From Caulobacter sp048541825 (GTDB lineage: Bacteria > Pseudomonadota > Alphaproteobacteria > Caulobacterales > Caulobacteraceae): DNA of 64,000 bases. The notes below the pieces were generated by a model. That model was given only the letters and a program-made list of their open reading frames with translations, had not been told where the DNA came from and did not search any database. A program made the position numbers and the translations under genes. The stretch covers positions 868,001 through 932,000 of the forward strand of contig NZ_CP183332.1 in assembly GCF_048541825.1 (NCBI RefSeq), given 5' to 3'. Positions 50,837 through 59,915 of the stretch are shown here, in pieces (position 1 is the stretch's first letter; each line of letters opens with the position of its first letter).

Positions 50837-53014
50837 ATGGGTTTCTTCAGCAGGCTGGCATGGGTTGCGCTTCTGGGGGGGCTTTCGCTTCCCGCACACG
50901 CTGCTGACGATATGCAACGGCTCAAGACCCGGGCCGCCGGGGTCGAGATCACCCGCGATACCTGGGGCATCGCCCATGTTCACGGCAAGACCGACGCAGA
51001 CGCCGTGTTCGGCATGATCTATGCCCAGGCAGAAGACGACTTCAATCGCATCGAAACCAACTACATCACCGCGCTGGGCCGAACGGCAGAGGCCGACGGT
51101 GAAAAGGCCATCTGGAGCGACCTGCGCCAGCGGCTGTTCATCGATCCTGTGCGGTTGAAAGCCGACTATGCGGCTAGCCCCGCGTGGCTGAAGGCCCTGA
51201 TGAACGGCTGGGCCGACGGGCTGAACTTCTACCTCGCCACCCATCCCGAGGTAAAACCCAGGACCATCAGCCGATTTGAGCCGTGGATGGCCCTCAGCTT
51301 TTCGGAAGGCAGCATCGGCGGCGACATCGAGCGGGTCTCGCTCAGCCAGCTGGAAGCCTTCTATGGCAAGCGTGAGGTGGTGCTGAGCGTCGACGAAGCC
51401 GGTCTGACCTTTCGCGAACCTACCGGCTCGAACGGCATCGCCATCGCACCGGGCAATACCCTGGCCGGGAATGCTCTGCTGCTGATCAATCCGCACACCT
51501 CGTTTTTCTTCCGCTCCGAACAGCAGGTCAGCAGTGATCAGGGCCTGAACGCCTATGGCGCTACGACCTGGGGCCAGTTCTTCATTTACCAGGGCTTCAA
51601 TGCCAAGGCCGGCTGGATGCATACTTCCAGCGGTGTCGACGTTGTCGACGAGTTTGCCGAAACCCTGGTCGAGAAGGACGGCAAGCGTTTCTACCAGTAT
51701 GGCAAGGCGCTACGTCCGGTCACCAGCGAGGTCATCGTCGTGCCCTACAAGGCCGCAGACGGCTCGAAATCTGAGCGGCGGTTCACGGTCTATCGCACTC
51801 ACCACGGCCCGATAGTCCGCGAGGCCGGCGGCAAGTGGATCAGCGTCGCCCTGATGAACAAGCCGGTGGCAGCCCTGAAACAGTCGTTCCTCCGCACCAA
51901 GGCCACGGATTTTGCGGCCTTCATGGACGTCGCGAACCTGAAGGCCAACTCGTCGAACAATACGCTGTTCGCCGACTCCAAGGGCACGATCGCCTATCTC
52001 CATCCGCAGTTCATCCCCCGCCGAGACGACCGCTTCGACTACACCCAGCCCGTCGACGGGGCTGATCCCGCCACGGACTGGAAGGGCCTGCATGGGCTGG
52101 ACGAGGTGCCGCAAGTCGTGAACCCCTCGACCGGCTGGGCGATGAACACCAATAACTGGCCCTATTCGGCGGCGGGCCCCGACAGCCCCCGGCAAGCCGC
52201 CTTCCCACGCTATATGGACACTTTCGGCGAGAACCCGCGCGGCCTTCATGCCATCCGGGTGCTCGAGGGCCGCAAGGACTTCACACTGCCCGGCCTGATC
52301 GGCGCCGCCTATGACCCCTATCTGACCGCCTTCGCGCGGCTGATCCCGTCACTGACAGCAGCCTATGACGCCGCAACGGCCGATGACCCGCTGAAAGCCA
52401 AGCTGGCCGAACCGATCGCCCTCTTGAAGGCCTGGGACTTCAAATGGTCAGCCAAGTCCGAGGCTACCTCGCTGGCGGTCTTCTGGGGCGAGGCACTTTG
52501 GACAACGGCGGCGCCCGCGGCCAAGCTCAAGGGCGGCAATGTCTATGATTACATGGCGGAGCTGGCGACGCCGGACGAGAAGCTGAAGGCCCTGGTCGAG
52601 GCGTCTGATCGCCTGACCGCCGATTTCGGCTCCTGGCGCACGCCCTGGGGCCAGATCAATCGCTTCCAGCGCCTGACCGGTGACATCGTCCAACCGTTTG
52701 ACGATGCAGGTCCCAGTCTTCCCGTACCCTTCACCTCGGCTCAATGGGGCTCACTGGCCTCTTTCGGCGCCAAGCGCTGGCCGGGGACCAAGAAGTACTA
52801 CGGCGCCTCCGGCAACAGCTTCGTAGCTGTGGTCGAGTTCGGCGAAAGGGTGCGCGCCCGCGCGGTCTCCGCCGGTGGCGAAAGCGGCGACCCGGCCTCG
52901 CCGCACTTCAACGACCAGGCACTGCTCTACAGCCTCGGTAACCTGAGAGACGTGTACTTCTATCCGGAAGACCTGAAGGGCCACATTGAGCGAACCTATC
53001 GGCCCGGCCAGTAG
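50837..53014 (+). CDS. Penicillin-acylase-family (S45) N-terminal nucleophile hydrolase
   Basis: A 725-residue exported enzyme with a signal peptide of about 21 residues (WVALLGGLSLPAHA). The alpha chain has VEITRDTWGIAHVHGKTDADA near residue 40 and GMIYAQAEDDFNRIE. The expected autocleavage site is at TGSNGIAI, giving the N-terminal serine of the beta chain (residue about 197), followed by LLINPHTSFF. Such enzymes cleave acyl-amides: acyl-homoserine lactones, beta-lactams or N-acyl amino acids. Which of these applies is unknown. The W usual in GSNxW is replaced by I here. Confidence 0.9.
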   Translation: MGFFSRLAWVALLGGLSLPAHAADDMQRLKTRAAGVEITRDTWGIAHVHGKTDADAVFGMIYAQAEDDFNRIETNYITALGRTAEADGEKAIWSDLRQRLFIDPVRLKADYAASPAWLKALMNGWADGLNFYLATHPEVKPRTISRFEPWMALSFSEGSIGGDIERVSLSQLEAFYGKREVVLSVDEAGLTFREPTGSNGIAIAPGNTLAGNALLLINPHTSFFFRSEQQVSSDQGLNAYGATTWGQFFIYQGFNAKAGWMHTSSGVDVVDEFAETLVEKDGKRFYQYGKALRPVTSEVIVVPYKAADGSKSERRFTVYRTHHGPIVREAGGKWISVALMNKPVAALKQSFLRTKATDFAAFMDVANLKANSSNNTLFADSKGTIAYLHPQFIPRRDDRFDYTQPVDGADPATDWKGLHGLDEVPQVVNPSTGWAMNTNNWPYSAAGPDSPRQAAFPRYMDTFGENPRGLHAIRVLEGRKDFTLPGLIGAAYDPYLTAFARLIPSLTAAYDAATADDPLKAKLAEPIALLKAWDFKWSAKSEATSLAVFWGEALWTTAAPAAKLKGGNVYDYMAELATPDEKLKALVEASDRLTADFGSWRTPWGQINRFQRLTGDIVQPFDDAGPSLPVPFTSAQWGSLASFGAKRWPGTKKYYGASGNSFVAVVEFGERVRARAVSAGGESGDPASPHFNDQALLYSLGNLRDVYFYPEDLKGHIERTYRPGQ

Positions 53015-53095
53015 ACTGATTGACGTGATGGCGTGGACGACCTCAGGCGAGAGAAGCAGCAGCCGTCACTATCCAGAACATCGCGCCTTACCCCT

Positions 53096-53248
53096 GCTCG
53101 CTTGGCCGACATGACCGGTTGGCTGAAGTGCGGCGCAATAAAATATCGGGAGACGATCCTGGACAGCTTCGAGCGCGCACCCGAAGGGCTGATCGGCCTC
53201 TTCGAAGGCCAGAACGCCGGCAAGATGCTTATCCACGTCGCCGACTGA
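53096..53248 (+). pseudogene. C-terminal scrap of a CurA/MDR-type NADPH oxidoreductase
   Basis: The frame ending at 53248 reads LADMTGWLKCGAIKYRETIL and FERAPEGLIGLFEGQNAGKM then LIHVAD-stop, which is the final helix-strand unit of CurA-type medium-chain reductases. Everything upstream of about 53096 is unrelated, so about 290 residues of the enzyme are missing. A complete but different MDR reductase starts 50 bp later. Confidence 0.65.
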
Positions 53249-53298
53249 CCCGGCGCGCCGCCCCTATGTCCCATCCCGATCCCGCATTGGAAACCCAA

Positions 53299-54441
53299 AT
53301 GAGCCAACCCATCCCGACCGTCGGACTGCAGCTGCGCTCCCTCCTGAAAGCGAGCGGCGAACTCGAACTGTCGCTCGCCCAAGTCGAAGTCCCCGCACCA
53401 GGCCCAGACGAAGTTGTGGTTCGCATCGAAGGCGCGCCGATCAACCCTTCGGATCTCGGCCTACTCCTTGGCCCCGCAGACCTTTCCACCGCCAAGGCCA
53501 GCGGCACGGCGGACCGTCCGGTTCTGACCGCCACCGTTCCGCCTCAGTTCCTGAAGGCCATGACCGCGCGTCTCGATGACTCCCTGCCTGTCGGCAACGA
53601 GGGCGCGGGCGTGGTCGTGGCGGCCGGCGCCGAAGCCCAGGAGCTGCTGGGCCAAACCGTGGCGATCTTCGGCGGGGCGACATATGCCCAGTACCGCACT
53701 GTGAAGGCCTCTGACTGTCTGCGGCTGCCTGAGGGAACGACCGCAGCCGAGGGCGCCTCATGCTTCGTCAATCCGCTCACGTCGTTGGGTATGGTCGAGA
53801 CCATGCGCCGCGAAGGTCATACGGCGCTTGTCCACACCGCCGCCGCATCCAACCTCGGCCAGATGCTGAACAAGGTCTGCCTGGCCGATGGCGTCGCGCT
53901 GGTGAACATCGTCAGGAGCCCGGAGCAGGCTGCGATCCTGCGGGAAATCGGCGCCGCCCACATCGTCGACTCGACTTCGCCGAACTTTACGGAGGCGCTT
54001 ACCGAGGCGTTGGTGACGACCGGCGCGACCCTGGCCTTCGACGCCATCGGCGGCGGCAAGCTGGTCGGCCAGATTTTGACGGCCATGGAGGTTGCGGCCA
54101 ACAAGACGGCCAAGAGCTACAGCCGCTATGGCTCGACGGTCCACAAGCAAGCTTACATCTATGGTGGTCTGGACACCTCACCGACGACGCTCAATCGGGG
54201 CTTTGGGATGTCCTGGGGGGTCGGCGGTTGGCTGTTGATGCCCTTCCTGATGAAGATCGGGCCCGAAGCCAGCCAAGCCCTGCGCGAGCGGGTGGCCCGC
54301 GAGCTGAAGACGACCTTCGCCAGTCACTACACCGCGGAAATCTCGCTCGCCGAGGCGCTCCGTCCCGAGGTCATCGCCGCCTACAGCCGTCGCGCCACGG
54401 GCGAGAAGTTCCTGATCAACCCCAATAAGGCCGCCGGCTAG
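53299..54441 (+). CDS. Zinc-independent MDR-type NAD(P)H:quinone/alkene oxidoreductase
   Basis: A 380-residue medium-chain dehydrogenase/reductase from MSQPIPTVGLQLRS; an ATG at 53266 would add 11 residues. The GroES-like half shows VVRIEGAPINPSDLGLLLG and LPVGNEGAGVVVAAG. The Rossmann half shows ALVHTAAASNLGQMLNKVC and GATLAFDAIGGGKLVGQIL. No structural zinc cysteine cluster is visible, as in quinone-reductase-type members. It precedes an acyl-CoA synthetase and a GST gene and may belong with them, but the SDR scrap in between shows the locus was rearranged. Confidence 0.87.
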   Translation: MSQPIPTVGLQLRSLLKASGELELSLAQVEVPAPGPDEVVVRIEGAPINPSDLGLLLGPADLSTAKASGTADRPVLTATVPPQFLKAMTARLDDSLPVGNEGAGVVVAAGAEAQELLGQTVAIFGGATYAQYRTVKASDCLRLPEGTTAAEGASCFVNPLTSLGMVETMRREGHTALVHTAAASNLGQMLNKVCLADGVALVNIVRSPEQAAILREIGAAHIVDSTSPNFTEALTEALVTTGATLAFDAIGGGKLVGQILTAMEVAANKTAKSYSRYGSTVHKQAYIYGGLDTSPTTLNRGFGMSWGVGGWLLMPFLMKIGPEASQALRERVARELKTTFASHYTAEISLAEALRPEVIAAYSRRATGEKFLINPNKAAG

Positions 54442-54522
54442 AGCGCGTCGTCCGACGCCTTCAGTGCGATGGCGGAGATCTTGATGCGGTATCTGGTTCC
54501 GTCGCTGGCCCCGGTGGGCGGG

Positions 54523-54582
54523 GAGGACGCGGCGTTTATTCAAGGCCAGGTGATCCACGCCAACGGAGGCGCCTACGTCTCG
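54523..54582 (+). pseudogene. C-terminal scrap of a short-chain dehydrogenase (SDR)
   Basis: The 20 codons read EDAAFIQGQVIHANGGAYVS, the hallmark end of SDR enzymes (xxSxYITGQxLxVNGGxxxx). There is no catalytic core upstream, and the frame runs on into unrelated sequence. It lies in the 196-bp gap between the MDR reductase and the acyl-CoA synthetase. Confidence 0.6.
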
Positions 54583-54637
54583 GCTTGGGCCGGCCGCGCC
54601 TTGCCTGGTGATAATTTGGAAAATTGGGGATTGAGAC

Positions 54638-56356
54638 GTGAACAGGATCGAAGCGCTGGCCCAGCTGACCGGCGAGGGGCTACCCTATGAGCTGGTGGAG
54701 ATCGAGGCGCTGGGGCGGCGCGTGCGGACCTTCAAGAATGCGCCGGCCAACCTGCGGGCCCTGTTCGAGGCTGGGCGCAGCGACCTGCCGTTCATCGTCT
54801 ACGAGGACGAGCGCTTGACCTTTGAGGAGGCCTGGCAGGCGTCCCGGAAGCTCGCTGCGGTGATGGCTCGCGACTATGGCGTGGGGAAGGGCGACCGGGT
54901 CGCTATTTCCATGCGCAACTATCCGGAATGGATCCTCGGTTTTATGGCAGCTACCTCCATCGGGGCGATCGCGGTGGCGATGAACGCGCTGTGGCAGCCG
55001 CACGAGATGGAGTACGGGCTGAAGGACTCAGGGGCCAAGCTGCTGCTGGCCGACCAGGAGCGGCTGGACCGGCTGGCCGCCTGCGAGAATGCGCCTACGG
55101 GGTTGGCGGTGATCGCAGTGCGGGCGACCAAGGCCCTGGCGCCGGGCGTGCGCGGCTATGACGAGGTAATGGCCGGGGCGGGCGACGCCGCCCCGCCCGA
55201 GCGCCAGATCGGGCCCGACGACGACGCCATCATGCTCTACACCTCCGGCTCGACGGGCCATCCCAAAGGGGCGGTCTCGACGCACCGCAACATCCTGTCG
55301 GCGCTGTTCTCCTGGGAGCTGGACGCTCAGGCCGGGATGCTGGCGGGCTTCGCGCCCATTGTGGGCGGGTCGCAGCCGGCGGCGCTGCTGGCCATCCCGC
55401 TGTTCCACGTCTCGGGCCTGCACGTCAGCCTGCTGCAGTGCTTCCGCGCGCAGCGCAGGCTGGTCTGCATGTACAAATGGGATCCGGCCCAGGCCGTCGA
55501 GATCATCGAGCGCGAGACGATCACCGGCTTCAACGGGCCGCCGGCGGTGACCGGCGACCTGGTGGAGATCGCCCGGCGCGAGGGCCGCGACCTGAGCTCG
55601 CTGATCGCTGTGGGCGGGGGCGGGGCCTCGCGCGCCCCGGAGCAGGTCCGCGCCATCGACAAGGCCTTCCCCAACGCCGCGCCCAACACCGGCTGGGGCA
55701 TGACCGAAACCAACGCCATCGGCACCAGCATCGCCGGCGCGGACTACCTGGCCCACCCGGCCAGTTCGGGGCGGGTGTCGGGCGTGCTGGACATCCGCAT
55801 CGTCGACGAGGACGGGGTGGCCCAGCCGCCCGGGACGCGGGGTGAGCTGCAGATCCGCGGCGCTTCGATCATGCGCGGTTACTGGAACCGGCCCGAGGCC
55901 AACGCCGAGACCTTCGTGGACGGCTGGATGCGCACCGGGGACGTGGCCTACGTGGACGACGAGGGCTTTGTCTACATCGTCGACCGTATCAAGGATCTGG
56001 TGATCCGCGGCGGCGAGAACATCGGCTGCGGCGCGGTGGAGGCCGCCCTGCTGGAACACCCCGAGATCCTCGAAGCGAGCGTCTACGGCGTACCGGACGA
56101 ACGCCTGGGAGAAGAGGTCGGCGCGGCGCTCTACACGCGTGCCGATCTGGAGGAGTCTGCCTTGAGGTCATTTCTCGAGCCCCGCCTCGCGCGGTTCGAG
56201 ATTCCTCGGTACTTCTACTTCTCCGACGCTCCGTTGCCGCGCATCGCGTCGGGAAAGATTTTCAAGCGTCAGCTTCGGGACGAAGCGGCGCAACGCCAAG
56301 CGGCCGCCGCGGCGACCACCCAATCCGCCCTCTCCGACATCGTCGCAGGTTCATAA
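54638..56356 (+). CDS. Acyl-CoA synthetase (class I adenylate-forming enzyme)
   Basis: A 572-residue enzyme from a GTG start. It activates a carboxylic acid to acyl-AMP and then acyl-CoA. The P-loop is LYTSGSTGHPKGAVSTHRN near residue 205, the A5 region is NTGWGMTETNAIGTSIAG, A7 is WMRTGDVAYVDDEGFVYIVD, A8 is RGGENIGCGAVEAALLEHPE, and the catalytic lysine lies in IASGKIFKRQLRD. The chain length preference cannot be told. Its stop overlaps the start of the GST gene (56356), so they are co-translated. Confidence 0.93.
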   Translation: MNRIEALAQLTGEGLPYELVEIEALGRRVRTFKNAPANLRALFEAGRSDLPFIVYEDERLTFEEAWQASRKLAAVMARDYGVGKGDRVAISMRNYPEWILGFMAATSIGAIAVAMNALWQPHEMEYGLKDSGAKLLLADQERLDRLAACENAPTGLAVIAVRATKALAPGVRGYDEVMAGAGDAAPPERQIGPDDDAIMLYTSGSTGHPKGAVSTHRNILSALFSWELDAQAGMLAGFAPIVGGSQPAALLAIPLFHVSGLHVSLLQCFRAQRRLVCMYKWDPAQAVEIIERETITGFNGPPAVTGDLVEIARREGRDLSSLIAVGGGGASRAPEQVRAIDKAFPNAAPNTGWGMTETNAIGTSIAGADYLAHPASSGRVSGVLDIRIVDEDGVAQPPGTRGELQIRGASIMRGYWNRPEANAETFVDGWMRTGDVAYVDDEGFVYIVDRIKDLVIRGGENIGCGAVEAALLEHPEILEASVYGVPDERLGEEVGAALYTRADLEESALRSFLEPRLARFEIPRYFYFSDAPLPRIASGKIFKRQLRDEAAQRQAAAAATTQSALSDIVAGS

Positions 56357-57021
56357 TGCTGACAGTTCATCATCTAGGCGTTTCACAGTCGGAACGCATC
56401 GTCTGGCTCTGCGAGGAGCTGGGGATCGACTACGTGCTTAAGCACTATGATCGGGTTCCACCGGGCCGGGGTCCAGCGCCGCCGGAGTACAAGGCGCTGC
56501 ATCCGCTGGGCACCGCGCCGATCATCACGGACGGCGATGTGGTCCTGCCCGAGTCTGGCGCGATCATGGAGTACATCATCGGCAGGTACGGCGCTGGCCG
56601 GCTGGCAGTGGCCCCGGACGCCCCGAACTTCGCCGACTACCTGTTCTGGTTCCACTTCGCCAACGCCTCGATGCTGCCCAGCCAGACCGGCGCGCCGCGG
56701 GACGGCGGCGAGGAAAGCCCGCGCGCCCAGTTCATGCGGGCGCGTTCCGAGCGCGCCTGGACGCTGGTAGAGGCGCGGCTCGGCGCCTCGGCCTATTTCG
56801 CTGGAGACGAGTTGACGGCGGCCGACATCATCATGGTCTTCAACCTGACCACCATGCGCGTCTTCTTTCCGCGCGATCTGTCGCCCTATCCCAACATTCT
56901 GTCCTATCTCAAAAATCATAGGCGAGCGGCCGGGCTATCGCAGAGCGATGCAGAAGGGCGACCCGCAGATGGCGTCCCTCCTGAACTGATCCACCCCGCG
57001 GCCGTTGAGCCGCAGGCGTGA
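56356..57021 (+). CDS. Glutathione S-transferase family protein
   Basis: A 221-residue protein. The thioredoxin-like half (1-80) shows LTVHHLGVSQSERIVWLCEE, then LHPLGTAPIITDGDVVLPES with the cis-proline and GSH-binding ES pair. The helical half has FAGDELTAADIIMVFNLTTM, the conserved N-capping box of GSTs. It overlaps the acyl-CoA synthetase by one base. A role in conjugating or isomerising an acyl or aromatic metabolite is inferred from that coupling. Confidence 0.92.
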   Translation: MLTVHHLGVSQSERIVWLCEELGIDYVLKHYDRVPPGRGPAPPEYKALHPLGTAPIITDGDVVLPESGAIMEYIIGRYGAGRLAVAPDAPNFADYLFWFHFANASMLPSQTGAPRDGGEESPRAQFMRARSERAWTLVEARLGASAYFAGDELTAADIIMVFNLTTMRVFFPRDLSPYPNILSYLKNHRRAAGLSQSDAEGRPADGVPPELIHPAAVEPQA

Positions 57022-57345
57022 TCGCGCACCACCCTTTTCGTTGACAATCTCCGGGACCAGTCATGCAATCCGACGACGTGATCCCCGGCAGGCTTGTCAG
57101 GTTAGTATTGGTGGCCAAACGACGGCGCTATGAGCCGGGGTTTAGGCTGCGCAAGCGGCCCAGGCGGCATGGGCCTCGCCGCCAGACCCTTCGCCAGTTT
57201 CGCGGAGAAGCCATGCGTGTCTGGAGTGAAGCCGTGGCCGCATAGAGATTATCTCTTGCGATTTGAGCTTGGCCAGCCAGGTTAACCTGACAACGCTCGG
57301 GGCCTGGCCCCGCCGCCGCTTCTTTTCTGAATAAGAGATCGTGTC
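57022..57345. other. 324-bp intergenic region before the GH5 gene
   Basis: No convincing gene. It carries two short palindromes (57244-57256 and 57279-57288) that could be operators for the GH5 gene, annotated separately. A short open frame with ATG at 57063 lacks a ribosome site and has no recognisable motif. Confidence 0.45.
57244..57288. promoter_or_regulatory. Paired palindromes upstream of the GH5 gene
   Basis: AGAGATTATCTCT (57244-57256) is a perfect 13-bp palindrome around a central T. AGGTTAACCT (57279-57288) is a perfect 10-bp palindrome. A further AGAGAT half-site lies near 57334, just before the start codon. They could bind a LacI- or GntR-type sugar regulator; none is encoded nearby. 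Confidence 0.4.
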
Positions 57346-59334
57346 ATGTTGTCTCGCCTATCCATGCGGGGGTCGCGGTTCGTCGATTCCGATGGCCGCC
57401 ACGTCCTGTTGCGTGGGGTGAACCTCGGCGGTGACTGCAAGGTGCCGGTCTCGCCGGACGGCCACACCTGGCGTCCGACCGAGTTCAGCGACCATCGTAC
57501 GGTCAGCTTTGTGGGGCGGCCCTTTCCGCTTGAAGAGGCGGATGCCCACCTGGCCCGGATCGCTGGTTGGGGCTTCAACTGCCTGCGGCTGCTCACGACC
57601 TGGGAGGCGATCGAGCATGCCGGTCCAGGCGACTACGACGACGCCTATCTCGACTACTTCGCTGCCGTCTGCGCCAGGGCGGGCGCCCATGGCCTGTATG
57701 TCTTCATTGACTTCCACCAGGACGTCTGGAGCCGGATGAGCGGTGGCGACGGCGCGCCGGGCTGGACCTTCGAGGCCGTCGGACTGGACTTCACAAAATT
57801 CCACGCCGCCGACGCAGCTCACGTCATGCAGTACCGCTATGACCCGGCTGTCGGCGGTCTCCAGGATGCCTATCCGCAGATGAGCTGGGCCTCCAACTAC
57901 CGGATGCCCGCCAATGGCTTCATGTGGACGCTCTTCTTCGGCGGTGAGGCGTTTGCGCCTGACTTCCGGATCGAAGGGGTCAACGCCGGGCGCTGGCTCC
58001 GGGATCGCTACCTCGGATCGATGCGTGCGGTCGCCGAACGGGTGGCCGATCTGGACCATGTGATAGGCTTCGACACACTCAACGAGCCAGGGTCGGGCTG
58101 GATTGGTCGGACGCTTGACGATCCGGGCCGCACCCTCTCGGGTCTGGCGTGGACACCGCTCGCCGGTCTCGCCGCCGCCTCGGGTCATGCCCGGACTTTG
58201 CCTGTCCACAGCTTCGGCCAGGGCGAGACGGGCCGGCGCGAGATCAATCCAAACGGGGTCTCGATCTGGCTGCCGAGCCACGAGGACCCGTTTCGACAGG
58301 CGGGCGTGTGGGACATCGACGACGCGGGGCAACCTGTCGCGCTAAAACCCGACCATTTCGCAGCCTTGGACGGCCGTCAGATCAGCGCCGAGAAGGATTT
58401 CATGGCCCCCTTCTTCCGGGAGGTGGCGGCGACTGTCCGGGGCGTTCGGGACGACTGGTTGCTATTCGCAGAGGTCGATCCCTTCGCCGCTCTGACCGGG
58501 GCCCATGGGTTTCCGGACGGGCTGCCGGAGCGCACGGTCAACGCCAGCCACTGGTATGATCTCGCCGCCCTGGTCACCAAGCGCTTCGACCCAGAGCGGT
58601 CCGTCAATCCGCTAACGGGCGAACCGCTAATAGGGCGACAGGCGATTGAGGACGCTTATGTAAGCCAGCTGTCGCGGCTGAGGGCCCTCGGTGACGCTAT
58701 TCCGGGCGGCGCGCCAACCCTGATCGGCGAGTTCGGTCTGCCCTTCGATCTGAACCAGGGCGGCGCATACGCCCGCTGGGCGGCCGGGGAGCACAGCGAG
58801 GCCATCTGGGAAACCCACGTCGAAGCGCTGTCGCTCATGTACAATGCGATGGATCGGCTACTGCTCAGCTCGACACAGTGGAACTACACCGTGTCCAACC
58901 GTAATGATGTGGCGATCGGCGACGGTTGGAACCAGGAGGACCTCTCCATCTGGTCATCCGACCAGGTCACAGGCGCCCACGACGGAGGCCGGGGCGTGGC
59001 GGGCTTCCGTCGGCCCTATGTGCGCCGGGCCCAGGGCGAGTTGCTGAGCCAACGCTTCAATGCCGTCGAGGGCTGGTTCTCGTTCGAACTCCGGATCGAC
59101 CCCGCCGTGTTTGGACCGACGGAGGTCTTCCTGCCGCGTGACGTTTTCGGGCCTCGACCCGTCGTTACCATCGCGGGAGAAGAAGACGCCCAATGCGTCC
59201 ATGGGAATCAGACGGTCACTCTGGGCTTTGGGCCCAACCCAGTGTTGCGGACCATTTCGGTCGACATCTCCAGAAGCAAAAGTCCGGATTTTCAAGATGG
59301 CAATCTGGCTGTGTTGAAACCGTTAGGCCGCTGA
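57346..59334 (+). CDS. GH5-family glycoside hydrolase of the endoglycosylceramidase/glucocerebrosidase type
   Basis: A 662-residue enzyme without signal peptide, so probably cytoplasmic. The barrel starts FVDSDGRHVLLRGVNLGGDC and has WGFNCLRLLTTWEAIEH, YVFIDFHQDVWSRMSG, the acid/base glutamate in GFDTLNEPGSGWIG and the likely nucleophile glutamate in PTLIGEFGLPFD. The WNYTVSNRNDVAIGDGWNQE segment and a C-terminal beta-sandwich domain (about 560-650) resemble the endoglycosylceramidase-related branch that includes fungal glucocerebrosidases. MRGSRFVDSD six codons in is an alternative start. Confidence 0.85.
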   Translation: MLSRLSMRGSRFVDSDGRHVLLRGVNLGGDCKVPVSPDGHTWRPTEFSDHRTVSFVGRPFPLEEADAHLARIAGWGFNCLRLLTTWEAIEHAGPGDYDDAYLDYFAAVCARAGAHGLYVFIDFHQDVWSRMSGGDGAPGWTFEAVGLDFTKFHAADAAHVMQYRYDPAVGGLQDAYPQMSWASNYRMPANGFMWTLFFGGEAFAPDFRIEGVNAGRWLRDRYLGSMRAVAERVADLDHVIGFDTLNEPGSGWIGRTLDDPGRTLSGLAWTPLAGLAAASGHARTLPVHSFGQGETGRREINPNGVSIWLPSHEDPFRQAGVWDIDDAGQPVALKPDHFAALDGRQISAEKDFMAPFFREVAATVRGVRDDWLLFAEVDPFAALTGAHGFPDGLPERTVNASHWYDLAALVTKRFDPERSVNPLTGEPLIGRQAIEDAYVSQLSRLRALGDAIPGGAPTLIGEFGLPFDLNQGGAYARWAAGEHSEAIWETHVEALSLMYNAMDRLLLSSTQWNYTVSNRNDVAIGDGWNQEDLSIWSSDQVTGAHDGGRGVAGFRRPYVRRAQGELLSQRFNAVEGWFSFELRIDPAVFGPTEVFLPRDVFGPRPVVTIAGEEDAQCVHGNQTVTLGFGPNPVLRTISVDISRSKSPDFQDGNLAVLKPLGR

Positions 59335-59459
59335 TTGATCGACGGCGGAGAGCACTTTGTGCTGCATGTCGCCTTTTCGGTAGTGGACCTTGGGTCCGCT
59401 GTTGGCACAGAGATGGGTGGCGGGCTCTTCCCCGGCCGCTAGAACGGCTTTTGCAGAAT

Positions 59460-59489
59460 CTAGCCCCGTTCCTGGACGAACGGGGCTAG
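59460..59489 (+). terminator. Strong stem-loop between GH5 gene and next small gene
   Basis: CTAGCCCCGTT (59460-59470) and AACGGGGCTAG (59479-59489) form a perfect 11-bp stem with an 8-nt loop, 125 bp after the GH5 stop and 28 bp before the next start. No T run follows. It may end GH5 transcripts or act in the leader of the small gene. Confidence 0.5.
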
Positions 59490-59517
59490 GTGAGTGCCCC
59501 ACCTGCGAGAGACTCCC

Positions 59518-59844
59518 ATGCCCGCCTTCACCATCGTCACCACCAGCGCGACCCACGGCAGCGATGCGGTCGAGGTGAGCACACTCAGCGATGATTTCAC
59601 CAACGACAGCGAAGCCTTGGGCTATTCGCGCCGCATGGCCGAAGAAATGGTGGGCATGGCCCACCAGCTGGACCTGGACTTCGATTTTAGCACGGTGGGC
59701 CTCTACGACGGCGACCTGATCGACGAGGACATCGATCAGTCCCACACCGCTTTCCTTGGGGCCTGGGTCATGGACGAAGAGGGCGTGTCCTTCGTCGGAG
59801 CCGATGAACTGCGCGCTGGCGAAACTGGCCCCGAAGCCACCTAG
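59518..59844 (+). CDS. Small acidic conserved hypothetical protein
   Basis: A 108-residue acidic protein starting MPAFTIVTTSATHGSDAVEV. It has no signal peptide or membrane helix; a helical middle (SRRMAEEMVGMAHQLDLDF) is followed by acidic beta-like segments (LYDGDLIDEDIDQSH). No family recognised. GAGAG lies about 9 bases before the ATG, and a strong hairpin lies just upstream. Confidence 0.7.
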   Translation: MPAFTIVTTSATHGSDAVEVSTLSDDFTNDSEALGYSRRMAEEMVGMAHQLDLDFDFSTVGLYDGDLIDEDIDQSHTAFLGAWVMDEEGVSFVGADELRAGETGPEAT

Positions 59845-59915
59845 CAGCTCTGGTAGCGGCCAGAACTTGCACCGGCATTAGCGCCTAGACTAGGCCGCCG
59901 CTCAGGAGGGGGCAG

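Noticed and set aside
57063..57245. Open frame in the gap before the GH5 gene
   Set aside because: No ribosome site, no motif, arginine-rich composition typical of non-coding high-GC frames.
59390..59440. Possible tRNA-like sequence, because one frame resembles a translated tRNA
   Set aside because: No GGTTCGA-type T-loop and no cloverleaf can be drawn.
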